64,000 nt of DNA, taken from positions 558,001 through 622,000 of the forward strand of contig JADJXO010000002.1 in NCBI GenBank assembly GCA_016715825.1, written 5' to 3'. Under the pieces are notes generated by a model that was given only the letters and a program-made list of their open reading frames with translations, was not told the origin of the DNA and did no database searches. Below are positions 44,465 through 53,903 of this stretch, piece after piece; the first letter of the stretch is position 1, and every line of letters starts with the position of its first letter. A program made the translations under genes and the position numbers. This stretch comes from Nitrospira sp. GTDB taxonomy: Bacteria > Nitrospirota > Nitrospiria > Nitrospirales > Nitrospiraceae.

Positions 44465-45367
44465 TTAGCCGAGCAGCTCTCGTCGGGCGGTACGGACGAG
44501 TGCCAAGACGGCCTGATGCTTGACGCGGCGTTCCACCGTGATGGCGTAAAAATGTTGCTTGAGCCCTTCCAGCTGTCCGACCGCCTGCACGCGGTATTGA
44601 CGGCAGATCTCCTGTTCGATCACCGAGGCTCCGGGGAAGATGCCATATCCGTCTTGGCCGAACGCCTTCAAGGTCGCGCTGTCGTCGAACTCACCGACAA
44701 TCAGCGGGTGGAGGCCACGGTTGACCATCCACTGGTCCAGCAATCGCCGAAGCATGGCGTTGGGGGTGGGAAGCAGCATGGGTGCGCTCCGGAGCGATTG
44801 TGGAAAGTCTCGACGGTATTGTGCGGCCAACTTGGCGGTTGCGAAGAGCGTCACCCCTGATTCACCCAAGGGGTGGTTGTACATCTGCTCCTTGGTCCCA
44901 GGCGGGGCTGGGGTATCGGCAATCACCAGATCGGACCGATGGGCTGTCAGATCGGCCAACAGTTGGCGCAGTTTGTCTTCCTGGCAGATCAAGCGGGTCG
45001 GGCGATACAGCTTTAGGGCCGACTTGAGGAGTTGAGTGGCGAGTGGTTTGGGGACCGCGTCTGCGATGCCCACCACCAGCCGGGTGGGAGGGTGCCCATT
45101 CCCCTGGCTCTTGACCGTGTTCAGGAGCTCCTGGCCGGTGGCGAAGATGTCTTCCGCGTACTTGAAGACCAGGTGGCCCATCTCCGTCAACGCCAGGCGG
45201 CGTCCGGTCCGAATAAATAACTTCTCCCCCAACGTGTTTTCCAAGAGACGGATCTGTCCGCTGATCGTCGGTTGCGCGAGGCGCAGCTCCTCGCACGCTT
45301 TGGTCATGGTCCCGTGTTTGGCGACAGACCAGAAGTACAGAAGATGGTGATAGTTCAGCCAATCCAT
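44465..45367 (-). CDS. LysR-type regulator (NhaR-like), copy 2
   Basis: A 300-residue LysR-family transcription factor. The helix-turn-helix is at residues 1-60 (KACEELRLAQPTISGQIRLLE), followed by a linker helix and the two-lobed effector domain (LVIADTPAPPG, VGEFDDSATLKAFGQDG). It resembles NhaR. It is divergent from the tandem tolC genes with 142 bp between, the normal LysR arrangement for controlling the neighbouring operon. A dyad overlaps its own promoter. Confidence 0.88.
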   Translation of the reverse strand: MDWLNYHHLLYFWSVAKHGTMTKACEELRLAQPTISGQIRLLENTLGEKLFIRTGRRLALTEMGHLVFKYAEDIFATGQELLNTVKSQGNGHPPTRLVVGIADAVPKPLATQLLKSALKLYRPTRLICQEDKLRQLLADLTAHRSDLVIADTPAPPGTKEQMYNHPLGESGVTLFATAKLAAQYRRDFPQSLRSAPMLLPTPNAMLRRLLDQWMVNRGLHPLIVGEFDDSATLKAFGQDGYGIFPGASVIEQEICRQYRVQAVGQLEGLKQHFYAITVERRVKHQAVLALVRTARRELLG

Positions 45368-45396
45368 ATGGCCCTAGTCATCCAGTTAGGGAAGCC

Positions 45397-45430
45397 ACTA
45401 TACATCGGATTAGCCGATAACTCCAATCCG
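45397..45430 (-). promoter_or_regulatory. LysR-type operator dyad and promoter, intergenic
   Basis: CGGATT (45406-45411) and AATCCG (45425-45430) form an inverted repeat with a 13-base spacer, consistent with a LysR box. It overlaps a minus-strand promoter for the LysR gene: TTGGAG (45421-45426), an 18-base spacer and TATAGT (45397-45402). The same site lies 80 bases upstream of the tandem tolC start, so autoregulation plus divergent activation is plausible. Confidence 0.5.
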
Positions 45431-45509
45431 TTTTATCTATTTTGAAAAATCAGCGGGAGATTGCTACTGTGTGCGCCGTCCGCCACCCACTGTGAAAGGA
45501 GCATCCTAC

Positions 45510-47101
45510 ATGATCGCTCTGGTATTGGCCATTGTGACTTTCCTGCCAATGACCGCAATGGCGGAACCGATGATGGACTCGCGTGCCGTGCAGGCCCAGT
45601 CGACGCGCACCGCTCCCCTGACCATTGATGAAGTGCTGGCTCGGATCGAGTTGACGCATCCGCTGCTCAAGGCGACCGGAGCCGAGCGAACCAAGGCTCG
45701 GGCGAAGATCCTCAAGGCGCTCGGGGCCTGGGAACCGACGTTCCATAACAATGTACAAGCCGAACGGTATGAAACGTGGAATCTCACGACAGCCCCCGCC
45801 CCCGGCCTATTCTGTTTTCCTGCTGAAGCGTGCAGCCCGCTCCAGCCGCAAAGGTTGACGGCGGGATTTAACGATACCAAACTCGAGATCGGGCATCCCT
45901 GGGGCTTTAAGGTCCATGGTGGGATCCGCAACGGATTCGGGGATCGCGGAACGACCCTTTTACATATATCCCTGACCAGCAGGGTTTCTATCCGTGGCAA
46001 CAATTGGTCGTCGGCGGGTCGTTTCACTTGCTGCGCGGCCTGATGATCAACGAAGAGTACGCCGGGTATCAGCAGGCCGAACTCGCGGGGCCGCAGGCGG
46101 AGATCAAGGTGGCGCAGAAGCGGCAGGATCTCTATCTCGCCGGGGCGGTGCAGTATTGGGATTGGCAGGTCGCCGTGAAGCAGGCTGAGATTGTGAAACG
46201 CGCCTTGGCCGTGGCTGAAGACCGCTTAGTCCAGGTCGAAGGGCTGGCGAAGGGTGGGAAGGTCGCGCCACTTGATGTCGTCGAGGCGAGCCAGGAAGTG
46301 CAGAAGCGGCGGGAGGCGGCGATCGCCGCGCAACGGAAGGTGGAGTATGAGCAATACAAACTGTCTCTCTTTCTCTGGGAGCAGAACGAGCCGGTGACCC
46401 CGCGCCCAGAATGGGCGCCGGAGTTTCAAGGTGAAACCCCACTCCCGACCGAGAAGGAGATCGAAGCCTATAAAGTGGAAGCGAAAGAAGATCGGCCGGA
46501 AGTGCGGGACCTCTACATCGAAGCCAAGATGAATAATATCGACATCAAGCTCGCCAAGAACAAACTCCTTCCGAAGTTGGATATCGAGGGAGGCCCGGCG
46601 GATGCCGCAACTGACTGGATTGTAGGCGTCGGTTACCATGTCAATCTTCACTTGGAGGTGCCGCTGTTTCAGAGGGGAGCGCGCGGCCAAGTCATGGGCG
46701 CAGAAGTGATGCAGCAACAATTAGCGTTGAAGCAGCAGTATGCGGAACAGCAAGTCAACCTCGACGTGGACAACTGGCTTTCGGCGATCGTGCGGGCTCG
46801 GGACCGGGTGAAGGCAGCGACGGAAGGCCTACGATTGGCCAAGACGCTGGAAGAAGGGGAGCGTAAGCGATTTAATATGGGGTCGACCACCGTGCTGTTC
46901 GTCAACCTCCGGGAGCGCAACGTGGTGGAATCGGCGTACCAGCTCTATCGGGCGCAGGCCGACTATGCGGTAGCGCGTGGAGGCATGCTATGGGCCAGGG
47001 GCCTGTTGTCGAAGCCCTGGCCGACGGAATCCTTGGCGAAGTACGGCAATCCGGTGACGGCTGCCGGTACGTACGGGCTTCAACAACCGGGCCGTGATTA
47101 G
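45510..47101 (+). pseudogene. TolC-family outer membrane protein, copy 2, single frameshift
   Basis: Start ATG at 45510 with GAAAGGAGC before it and a signal peptide (MIALVLAIVTFLPMTAMAEP). The frame runs to GFGDRGTT and is then lost at a CCC/TTTT run (45955-45961), where one base appears to be missing; it resumes as YIPDQQGFYPWQQLVVGGSF and continues to 47101. The resumed part aligns with copy 3 (VIPDANLFYEQQQMIFGGSF). With the base restored the protein would be about 530 residues. Homopolymer context makes either assembly error or recent mutation possible. Confidence 0.85.
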
Positions 47102-47137
47102 TCAGGCACATTCAACAGGCACAAGGAGCATCCTTTG

Positions 47138-48694
47138 ATGGCCGCTCTATTATTTGCGATTCTGATCTTGCTCCCAGTGACAGCACTGGCAGAACCTAGT
47201 ACGGCCCCTGTGATTGATCACAGTGTCGTGCAGGCCCAGTCGGTCCGCACCGAACCCTTGACCATCGATGAAGTGCTGGCTCGTATCGAACTGACCCATC
47301 CGCTGCTTCGGGCCACCGGGGTCGAGCGAATACAGGCCCGGGCAAAAATTCTCAAGGCGCTCGGGGCCTGGGAACCGAAGTTCCATAACTTTACCGAAGT
47401 CGATCGCTATCAGAATTGGAACTTTCTGTCCGCCCAACATGAGCACACGGTGGGCTTTAACGACAGCAAGCTCGAGGTCGGGCATCCCTGGGGCTTCACG
47501 GTCCATGGCGGGATCCGTCAGGGTTTCGGGGACCGGCTCTGGCACAGTTTTGCCGGCGTCATCCCTGATGCCAATCTCTTCTATGAACAGCAGCAAATGA
47601 TCTTTGGCGGATCGTTCAAGCTGCTGCGCGGCTTCATGATCAACGACGAGTACGCGGAATACCAGAAGGCCCAACTTGCGGGGCCAATGGCAGAGATCAC
47701 GGTGGCGAAGAAACGGCAGGATCTCTATCTCGCCGGGGCCGTGCAGTACTGGGATTGGCAGGTGGCCGTCAAACAGGCCGAGGTTGTGAAGCGCGCCTTG
47801 GCCGTGGCTGAGGATCGCTTGGTCCAGGTGGAAGGGTTGGCGAGGGGTGGGAAGGTGGCGCCGCTCGATGTGGTCGAGGTGAACCAAGAGGTACAAAATC
47901 GGCGGGAGGCGGCGATCGCCGCGCAACGGAAGGTGGAGTATGAGCAGTACAACCTGTCCCTCTTTCTGTGGGAGCACGGCGAGCCGGTGACGCCACGCCC
48001 GGAATGGGCTCCGGAATTCCAGGGGGAAACTCCGATTCCGACCAAGGCGGAGATCGCGGGCTATAAGGTCGAGGCGAAGGAAGACCGGCCGGAAGTGCGG
48101 AACTACTACATCGAAGCGAAGATGAACAATATCGACCTCAAACTCGCCAAGAACTACCTTCTCCCTAAGTTGAATTTTGGGGGAGGACGGATGGATACCC
48201 CTGGCGACTGGGGGGTAGGTGTGGGGTACCATTTTGAAATGCAGTTTGCAATGCCGCTGTTTCAACGAGAAGGGCGTGGAAAGGTCCTGACCGCCGAGGC
48301 GGAGCAGCAACAATTGGTCTTCAGCCAGCTGTACGCGGAGCAACAAGTCAGTGTCGATGTGGACAACTGGCTTTCAGCGATCGTGCGAGCCAGAGACCGG
48401 GTGACGGCGGCGACGGAAGCCCTGCGTTTGGCCAAAACGTTGGAAGAAGGCGAACGGACCCGCTTCAATTTAGGGGCGACAACGGTTCTCTTCGTGAACC
48501 TCCGGGAGCGCAACGTAGTTGAATCGGCGTACCAATTATATCGGGCACAGGCTGACTACGCCGTGGCGCGTGGAGGGATGTTGTGGGCGAGGGGTGTGCT
48601 GTCGAAGCCCTGGCCGACCGAGTCCTTGGCGAAGTATGGGGATCCGCAGACGGCGGCCGGTCTCTCAGGTCTGCCGGTGGCTGGACGTGATTAA
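47138..48694 (+). CDS. TolC-family outer membrane protein, copy 3
   Basis: A 518-residue outer membrane efflux protein with signal peptide (MAALLFAILILLPVTALAEP). It closely matches copies 2 and 4: ARIELTHPLLRATG near the start, QDLYLAGAVQYWDWQVAVKQ in the centre and ATTVLFVNLRERNVVESAYQ near the end. These are helical-barrel and beta-barrel parts of a TolC-like trimer. AAGGAGC precedes the start. Only 36 bp separate it from copy 2 and 25 bp from copy 4, so the three form one operon. Confidence 0.92.
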   Translation: MAALLFAILILLPVTALAEPSTAPVIDHSVVQAQSVRTEPLTIDEVLARIELTHPLLRATGVERIQARAKILKALGAWEPKFHNFTEVDRYQNWNFLSAQHEHTVGFNDSKLEVGHPWGFTVHGGIRQGFGDRLWHSFAGVIPDANLFYEQQQMIFGGSFKLLRGFMINDEYAEYQKAQLAGPMAEITVAKKRQDLYLAGAVQYWDWQVAVKQAEVVKRALAVAEDRLVQVEGLARGGKVAPLDVVEVNQEVQNRREAAIAAQRKVEYEQYNLSLFLWEHGEPVTPRPEWAPEFQGETPIPTKAEIAGYKVEAKEDRPEVRNYYIEAKMNNIDLKLAKNYLLPKLNFGGGRMDTPGDWGVGVGYHFEMQFAMPLFQREGRGKVLTAEAEQQQLVFSQLYAEQQVSVDVDNWLSAIVRARDRVTAATEALRLAKTLEEGERTRFNLGATTVLFVNLRERNVVESAYQLYRAQADYAVARGGMLWARGVLSKPWPTESLAKYGDPQTAAGLSGLPVAGRD

Positions 48695-48719
48695 TTCAGC
48701 AACAAAGGAGCATTCTCCA

Positions 48720-50300
48720 TTGATCCTTCTATTGCTGTTCTCGTTGATGATTGTGCCGGCGACCGTAGTAGCAGAACCCCAAGCCACTACGAATGTGTCA
48801 AGCGCTGAGTCAGTGCGGACCGCTCCCTTGACGATTGAAGAGGTTCTGGCCAGGATTGAGTTAACCCATCCGCTGCTCCGGGCTACTGGACTGGAACGGG
48901 CGCAGGCTCGAGCAAAGGTGCTGAAAGCGTTGGGTGCATGGGAGCCAAGGTTTCGGAACGAAGTCGAGATGGATCGGTATGTCACGTTTAACCTGACGAA
49001 CGTTGCAGGTATCCCGGTTAACCTAACGAGCGGCTATAGCGATTCCATGCTCAAAGTGGCGCATCCCTATGGCATTGAGGTATTCGGGGGTATTCGCAAT
49101 GGTTTCGGTGATCGTCAAACTATCAATGGGCACATTTCAGGAACCTTCGGAAGTTTGGTCGCTCACCCTCAAGACTTCCAACTATTCTGGCCGCAACAAA
49201 TGTTGATCGTCGGTGGAGCCTTTAATCTCCTGAGAGGATTCATGATCAACGAAGAGTACGCCGAGTTTCAACAGGCGGAGCTCGCCGGGCCGCAAGCTGA
49301 AGTGAAGGTGGCGCAGAAACGGCAAGATCTCTATCTCGCCGGGGCGGTTCAATACTGGGATTGGCAAGTCGCCGTCAAGCAGGCTGATGTGGTGAAACGT
49401 ACGCTGGCTGTGGCGGAAGAGCGTTATCGCATGGTTGAGGGGAGATCAAAAGCCGGAGCAGTCGCTCCGATCGACGTGGTCGAAGCCCAAGAAGAAGTGC
49501 AGCGTCGTCGAGAGGCTGCAATAGCTGCGCAACGGAAGGTTGAGTATGAACAATATAAGCTGGCGCTCTTTCTTTGGGAAAACGGCGAACCCGTGACACC
49601 TCGCCCTGAATGGGCCCCGGAATTTCAGGGAGAAACGCCACTGCCGAGCGAAGAGGATGTGGCGGCCTTTAAGCTAGAGGCCGCGGAGGATCGACCGGAA
49701 GTGCGCGATCTCTATATTGAGGCAAGATTGAACAATATCGAAGTGAAGCTTGCGAAGAATAGTCTCCTTCCAAAGCTGACGTTTTCAGGTGGACCGGCGG
49801 TCGGCTCCCTCTATTGGGTCGGAGGGTTCGGCTACAATATGCAGCTTCGCTTCAGTATGCCACTGTTCAATCGAGGTGCCCGCGGGAAGGTCCTGCATGC
49901 TGAGGCTGAACAGACACGCTTGGCGTATAAGCAGGCCTATACTGAGCGTCAAGTCGAGATCGATGTCGACAACTGGCTCTCGGCGATTGTGCGGGCCAGA
50001 GACCGAGTGAAAGCTGCCACAGAATCGCTGCGCTTGGCTAAAACGTTGGAGGAAGGTGAACGGGCTCGGTTCAACATGGGGGCGACAAGTGTGCTGTTCG
50101 TCAACTTACGAGAGCGCGCTGTCGTCGAAGCCGCATACGAGCTCTATCGGGCGCAAGCCGACTATGCCGTAGCTCGAGGGGGGATGTTGTGGGCCAAGGG
50201 TGCGTTGTCGAAGCCAATTCCGAATAACATCCTCGCCAAATATGGAGATCCGATACATGCGGCCGGCGTATCGGGTCGTGCAGCGCTGGGACGTGACTAA
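48720..50300 (+). CDS. TolC-family outer membrane protein, copy 4
   Basis: A 526-residue protein starting at a TTG (48720), directly after AAAGGAGC, with a signal peptide (ILLLLFSLMIVPATVVA). An in-frame ATG at 48519 lies inside copy 3 and adds unrelated residues, so I rejected it. The body matches copies 2 and 3 (TIEEVLARIELTHPLLRATG, QDLYLAGAVQYWDWQVAVKQ, ATSVLFVNLRERAVVE) but is more diverged. It is the last of the tandem tolC genes and precedes the intact ABC-like gene by 131 bp. Confidence 0.9.
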   Translation: MILLLLFSLMIVPATVVAEPQATTNVSSAESVRTAPLTIEEVLARIELTHPLLRATGLERAQARAKVLKALGAWEPRFRNEVEMDRYVTFNLTNVAGIPVNLTSGYSDSMLKVAHPYGIEVFGGIRNGFGDRQTINGHISGTFGSLVAHPQDFQLFWPQQMLIVGGAFNLLRGFMINEEYAEFQQAELAGPQAEVKVAQKRQDLYLAGAVQYWDWQVAVKQADVVKRTLAVAEERYRMVEGRSKAGAVAPIDVVEAQEEVQRRREAAIAAQRKVEYEQYKLALFLWENGEPVTPRPEWAPEFQGETPLPSEEDVAAFKLEAAEDRPEVRDLYIEARLNNIEVKLAKNSLLPKLTFSGGPAVGSLYWVGGFGYNMQLRFSMPLFNRGARGKVLHAEAEQTRLAYKQAYTERQVEIDVDNWLSAIVRARDRVKAATESLRLAKTLEEGERARFNMGATSVLFVNLRERAVVEAAYELYRAQADYAVARGGMLWAKGALSKPIPNNILAKYGDPIHAAGVSGRAALGRD

Positions 50301-50431
50301 ATGATCAGATGGGGGAGATAGTACGTTCGGTGGGTTGGCTTAAGAATTCGTAGTGTGGTTAAGTGCGGCGGTAATTCGTATCAGCAAGGGACCAATATGA
50401 TTCACATCCTGACTTTTAACTGGGGGTGCTC

Positions 50432-52111
50432 ATGAAAGAACCTCAGGGCGATCGCTATCCGGGTCTGTTTCAAGCATTGATGAAACAGCTTTCAGTGTCC
50501 ATGAAGGCTGAGAAAAGGATCATGTATTTGATCTTTTCCTATGCCGTGGCCGTCGCGTTCTTTTCCTTGATCGTTCCATTGACCGTACAGGAGATGGTCA
50601 GCACCTTCTCCTATGCAGTTCAGCCGGTCATGATCTGGACATTGACCGCCATTATGTTGACGGTGTTGTTGTTCGTCGGTCTGTTCAAGACCTTCCACTT
50701 CTACGCGATCGACGTCATCCAGCGTAGAGTGTTCGCCAGAATTACGGTGGCGATGGTTGAGCAGCTTCCTCGTAATCGATTTAAGACCAAACAAGCCCAG
50801 TATCTTTCGAACTTTTTCATTGAAACAGTCTTCATGCAGCGGGCGTTGTCGACGCTGCTGTTTGATTTGATCAATGTAATCGTGGGTGGCACTGTCGGGA
50901 TGCTCTTGCTGATGGTCTACCATCCGTATTTCCTCATGTATAATTTGCTTCTGATGGCGGGGTTCGCGATCACGTTCTTCATCCTCTCTCGCGGTGCGCT
51001 GAAGACGACCCTCGACATGTCTCACGCAAAGTATGATGTCTTCCGCTGGGTCCAAGAGGTGGCGCAGAATTCGTTGCAGTTCAAGGCGACTGATAGTCGC
51101 CCCTTTGTCCTGCAACGGACGAACGATCTCGTCAACCACTATGTCGACTGTCGAAAGGCACGGTTTCGGGTCCTCGTGCGTCAATACATCGGGTCCGTGG
51201 GTGGGCAAGCCATTGCACAGGCCGCAGCTCTTGGTATATCGGGTTACCTTATGGCCATTGGCCAGCTGACCTTAGGTCAGCTCGTCGCGGTTCAAGCGGT
51301 CGTCGGTGCTCTGGTCATCAATTTTGACACGCTGATCAAGAACATGGGATTCGTGTACTACTTCTTCACGGCACTGACCCATCTTGATGAAGTCTTTAAG
51401 CAGGAGCAAGATTACGTCTCAGTCGAATCACCGGTGGGCATGCCGAAGCATTTGACCCAGGGTGTTCGCGTTACCTGCAAAGGGGTCAGTCTCATCCATG
51501 GAGGAAACTCCGTCTTTGACGGTTTCAACCTGGATGTGGCGCCAGGGGAAAAGCTCGGCATCTACGCCAGGACCACGGCAGCCAAAACAGCGTTGTCCCG
51601 TGTCCTTGGTGGGCTCGAAACTCCGACGAACGGAGTTGTTCAGTACAACGGGGTGGATCTTCGGTATATGGATCCCAATGGCCTCAGCCAATGCCGAAGC
51701 GTGATGATCGATTCCCAATTGACCTTGGTCGACGGGACCATCGAAGAAAACATCGTCATGGGACGGTCCTATGTCTCCTATGATGACCTCAACTGGGCCC
51801 TCCGCTTTACCGAGCTAGAGGAAGATGTCGAAGCCTTACCGCGCGGAGTCAAGTCAGATATCTCCTCACTCGGGGAATCCATTTCCCCGACGCACATTGT
51901 GCAGATCTTGCTCGCCCGCGCCATCCTAGGGCGTCCGCAAGTGCTCATATTCGATGGTTTGATTCATTCGCTTGAACCATCGTTGAGAGAACGGATCCTG
52001 CGGCGTTTGTGCTCGAAGGACGAAGCATGGTCGGTGATCTTTGTATCCACAGATCCAAATCTGACGGATCATGCGGATCGTCGTATTATGCTGCACCATG
52101 CCCATGCATAA
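50432..52111 (+). CDS. ABC-exporter-like protein with degenerate ATPase domain
   Basis: A 559-residue protein with an exporter-type transmembrane domain (about six helices in residues 30-300, e.g. YLIFSYAVAVAFFSLIVP) fused to a nucleotide-binding-like domain (about residues 350-559). The domain aligns with ABC ATPases, but the catalytic motifs are gone: Walker A reads GIYARTTAAKTAL (three glycines lost, K385 kept), the signature LSGGQ reads ISPTH, Walker B LIFDG has glycine for the catalytic glutamate, and the H-loop histidine is replaced in VSTDPN. It is followed 54 bp later by an HlyD adaptor and preceded by TolC genes. GGGGGTGCTC precedes the ATG. Confidence 0.85.
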   Translation: MKEPQGDRYPGLFQALMKQLSVSMKAEKRIMYLIFSYAVAVAFFSLIVPLTVQEMVSTFSYAVQPVMIWTLTAIMLTVLLFVGLFKTFHFYAIDVIQRRVFARITVAMVEQLPRNRFKTKQAQYLSNFFIETVFMQRALSTLLFDLINVIVGGTVGMLLLMVYHPYFLMYNLLLMAGFAITFFILSRGALKTTLDMSHAKYDVFRWVQEVAQNSLQFKATDSRPFVLQRTNDLVNHYVDCRKARFRVLVRQYIGSVGGQAIAQAAALGISGYLMAIGQLTLGQLVAVQAVVGALVINFDTLIKNMGFVYYFFTALTHLDEVFKQEQDYVSVESPVGMPKHLTQGVRVTCKGVSLIHGGNSVFDGFNLDVAPGEKLGIYARTTAAKTALSRVLGGLETPTNGVVQYNGVDLRYMDPNGLSQCRSVMIDSQLTLVDGTIEENIVMGRSYVSYDDLNWALRFTELEEDVEALPRGVKSDISSLGESISPTHIVQILLARAILGRPQVLIFDGLIHSLEPSLRERILRRLCSKDEAWSVIFVSTDPNLTDHADRRIMLHHAHA

Positions 52112-52165
52112 TGAGCAATGGGTAATACATTGGCTAATCAACACAGGTAAATTTATGGAGGCTCC

Positions 52166-53611
52166 ATGGCAAGCCTAGGTGGTGGTCTCGACAGAGGTGG
52201 AGAACGTGCCCTCGTAACAAGGGGGGTTGGGTTAGAGGCAATCGCAATTGAGCAGGGCTCAGCATTGTCAAAGCTGCCATGCTGGGAGAACGTTAAGCTC
52301 TCGGGTAGTATGTTCACGGCTTCGCGAGCGATCCTCACGATCTTGCTCGTGTTTCTGATCATCCTAGAGTTTGTACCCTGGACTCAGACGATCCAGGCGA
52401 CGGGGAAGGTTTCCGCCTATACTCCGTACGATCGTCCGCAACAGATCGAATCGCGGATTACCGGTCGAGTCAAGGCGTGGCATATCTATGAAGGTGTCCA
52501 GGTCAAGAAAGGGGACCTGGTAGGTGAGCTCGAGGACTATGACCCAACCTACATGGCGCCTGAGATCCTTCCTTTGTTCGAGCAACGTCGAGACGCGCTT
52601 GAAAAAACACGTCAGGCTGCTCTGGGTCGGGCTGACCAACTGAGTCGGCGGATCGGAGAAATGAAGAAGCTGGTTAAAGCCGCTGTGCCTTCGGCGGAAG
52701 CTCGGGTGGTCGAAGCTGATAATAGAGTGCAAGAAGCGCAACAGAAGGTAGAAGCAGCGAAAATAGACGTCGATACTGCTCAGCTCAATGTCGATCGTCA
52801 TCGACAGCTCGTCAGGGATGGACTCGTTTCGCAACGGGAACTCGAATTAACGATCCAAACTGAGATCGGAAGCAAAGCCGCTCTGCAGGCTGCCCAGGCC
52901 AGTCTTCTGGCAGCTGAGCAATCCCGGTCGGCACTCAACTTCGGTCGTGATCAGATTACGGCTGATGTGAATCAGCAACTCATTGATGCCATGGCATCAC
53001 GCGACAATGCGGTGGCTGAGGCTGCCAAGGCCACAGAGCAGCTGGCGGAGATGTCTTACAAGCAGCAGGGAGTCCAACAGCGGATCGAGGCCGCAAAACT
53101 CTATGCGCCGATGGACGGGACTGTTGTCAGAATGGCAAGAGTCGGCCTCAACGAAACGGTCAAGCAGGGTGATAATTTAGTCACTATTTCACCACTCGCA
53201 AGTGATCCAGCCATCGAAATGTTTGCTGAAGGACTGGATGCACCTCTTTTGAAGCCTGGCCGAAAAGTTAAAATTCTCTTCTTCGGGGTGCCAGCGATTC
53301 CATTGCCAGCTTGGCCAGGGCTCATGGCTGGGACTCGTGCCGGGGTCATCAAGGTGGTTGACCAGATCGACGATGGAAAAGGGAATTTCCGGTTCTGGGT
53401 CGTTCCTGATCCGGATGATCCCCAGCCTTGGCCGGATCAGGCCCAGGTCAGACAGGGGACCAATGTCTTGGGCTGGGTGATCATGAATCGTGTTCCACTC
53501 TGGTACGAGCTTTGGCGGAGGTTTAATTTCTTCCCACCTGACTACTCGGAGCGTGAACCGAGCATCTTTGAGATGTTTGCTCCAAGGTCAGCCGGCCAGG
53601 GAATTAAGTAA
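52166..53611 (+). CDS. HlyD-family membrane fusion protein, copy 2
   Basis: A 481-residue periplasmic adaptor with GGAGG before its ATG. One membrane segment (AILTILLVFLIILEFV) precedes the lipoyl-like half-motif (RITGRVKAWHIYEGVQVKKG), a coiled coil of about 150 residues and the second half-motif (YAPMDGTVVRMARVGLNETV). It shares these features closely with copy 1. It follows the ABC-like gene on the same strand and closes the module before a strong terminator. Together TolC, the ABC-like protein and HlyD would form a type I-like tripartite apparatus. Confidence 0.9.
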   Translation: MASLGGGLDRGGERALVTRGVGLEAIAIEQGSALSKLPCWENVKLSGSMFTASRAILTILLVFLIILEFVPWTQTIQATGKVSAYTPYDRPQQIESRITGRVKAWHIYEGVQVKKGDLVGELEDYDPTYMAPEILPLFEQRRDALEKTRQAALGRADQLSRRIGEMKKLVKAAVPSAEARVVEADNRVQEAQQKVEAAKIDVDTAQLNVDRHRQLVRDGLVSQRELELTIQTEIGSKAALQAAQASLLAAEQSRSALNFGRDQITADVNQQLIDAMASRDNAVAEAAKATEQLAEMSYKQQGVQQRIEAAKLYAPMDGTVVRMARVGLNETVKQGDNLVTISPLASDPAIEMFAEGLDAPLLKPGRKVKILFFGVPAIPLPAWPGLMAGTRAGVIKVVDQIDDGKGNFRFWVVPDPDDPQPWPDQAQVRQGTNVLGWVIMNRVPLWYELWRRFNFFPPDYSEREPSIFEMFAPRSAGQGIK

Positions 53612-53618
53612 AAAGTGT

Positions 53619-53698
53619 GCCGCGGCATTGCCGCGGCGCATGAACTTAGATTCGCAAAGATGACTCAGGGGATTTCCTCTGAGTCATCTTTGTATTTT
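53619..53698 (+). terminator. Two hairpins, strong rho-independent terminator
   Basis: A GC-rich hairpin (GCCGCGGC at 53619-53626 and 53630-53637) is followed by a 13-bp perfect stem, AAAGATGACTCAG at 53656-53668 with its complement at 53679-53691, and then TGTATTTT. It lies directly after hlyD copy 2 and marks the end of the module. Confidence 0.85.
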
Positions 53699-53903
53699 AG
53701 GCGTGCGTTAGACTTCCAGAACACTGTTCACACGAGACAGCCGATGCTCGCAACGAAGCTGTTCTCGGTTGCCTCCTCATGATGGTTTTCTATAGTTCGA
53801 CCACGAGTCTCATTCTTGACCACCTCAGACAGACCCGATAAGGTGCTGCAGACAGGCCTTTCATGTCGTGACGATTGCGAACAAGAAAGAAAGGACGTAC
53901 AGC

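Larger units (their letters stand above)
45510..50300 (+). repeat. Three-copy tandem duplication of tolC-like genes
   Basis: Copies at 45510-47101, 47138-48694 and 48720-50300 are direct repeats of about 1.6 kb, including the ribosome-site region (AAAGGAGCAT in each gap). Long stretches are nearly identical, especially the central part (QDLYLAGAVQYWDWQVAVKQ in all three). Such repeats promote recombination and assembly collapse. Confidence 0.85.

Noticed and set aside
47150..48346. Long minus-strand frame opposite tolC copy 3
   Set aside because: It is antisense to a clear TolC gene; its length reflects codon bias, not coding.
48519..48719. Upstream ATG (48519) as start of tolC copy 4
   Set aside because: It lies inside copy 3, gives unrelated residues and has no ribosome site, while TTG at 48720 follows AAAGGAGC.
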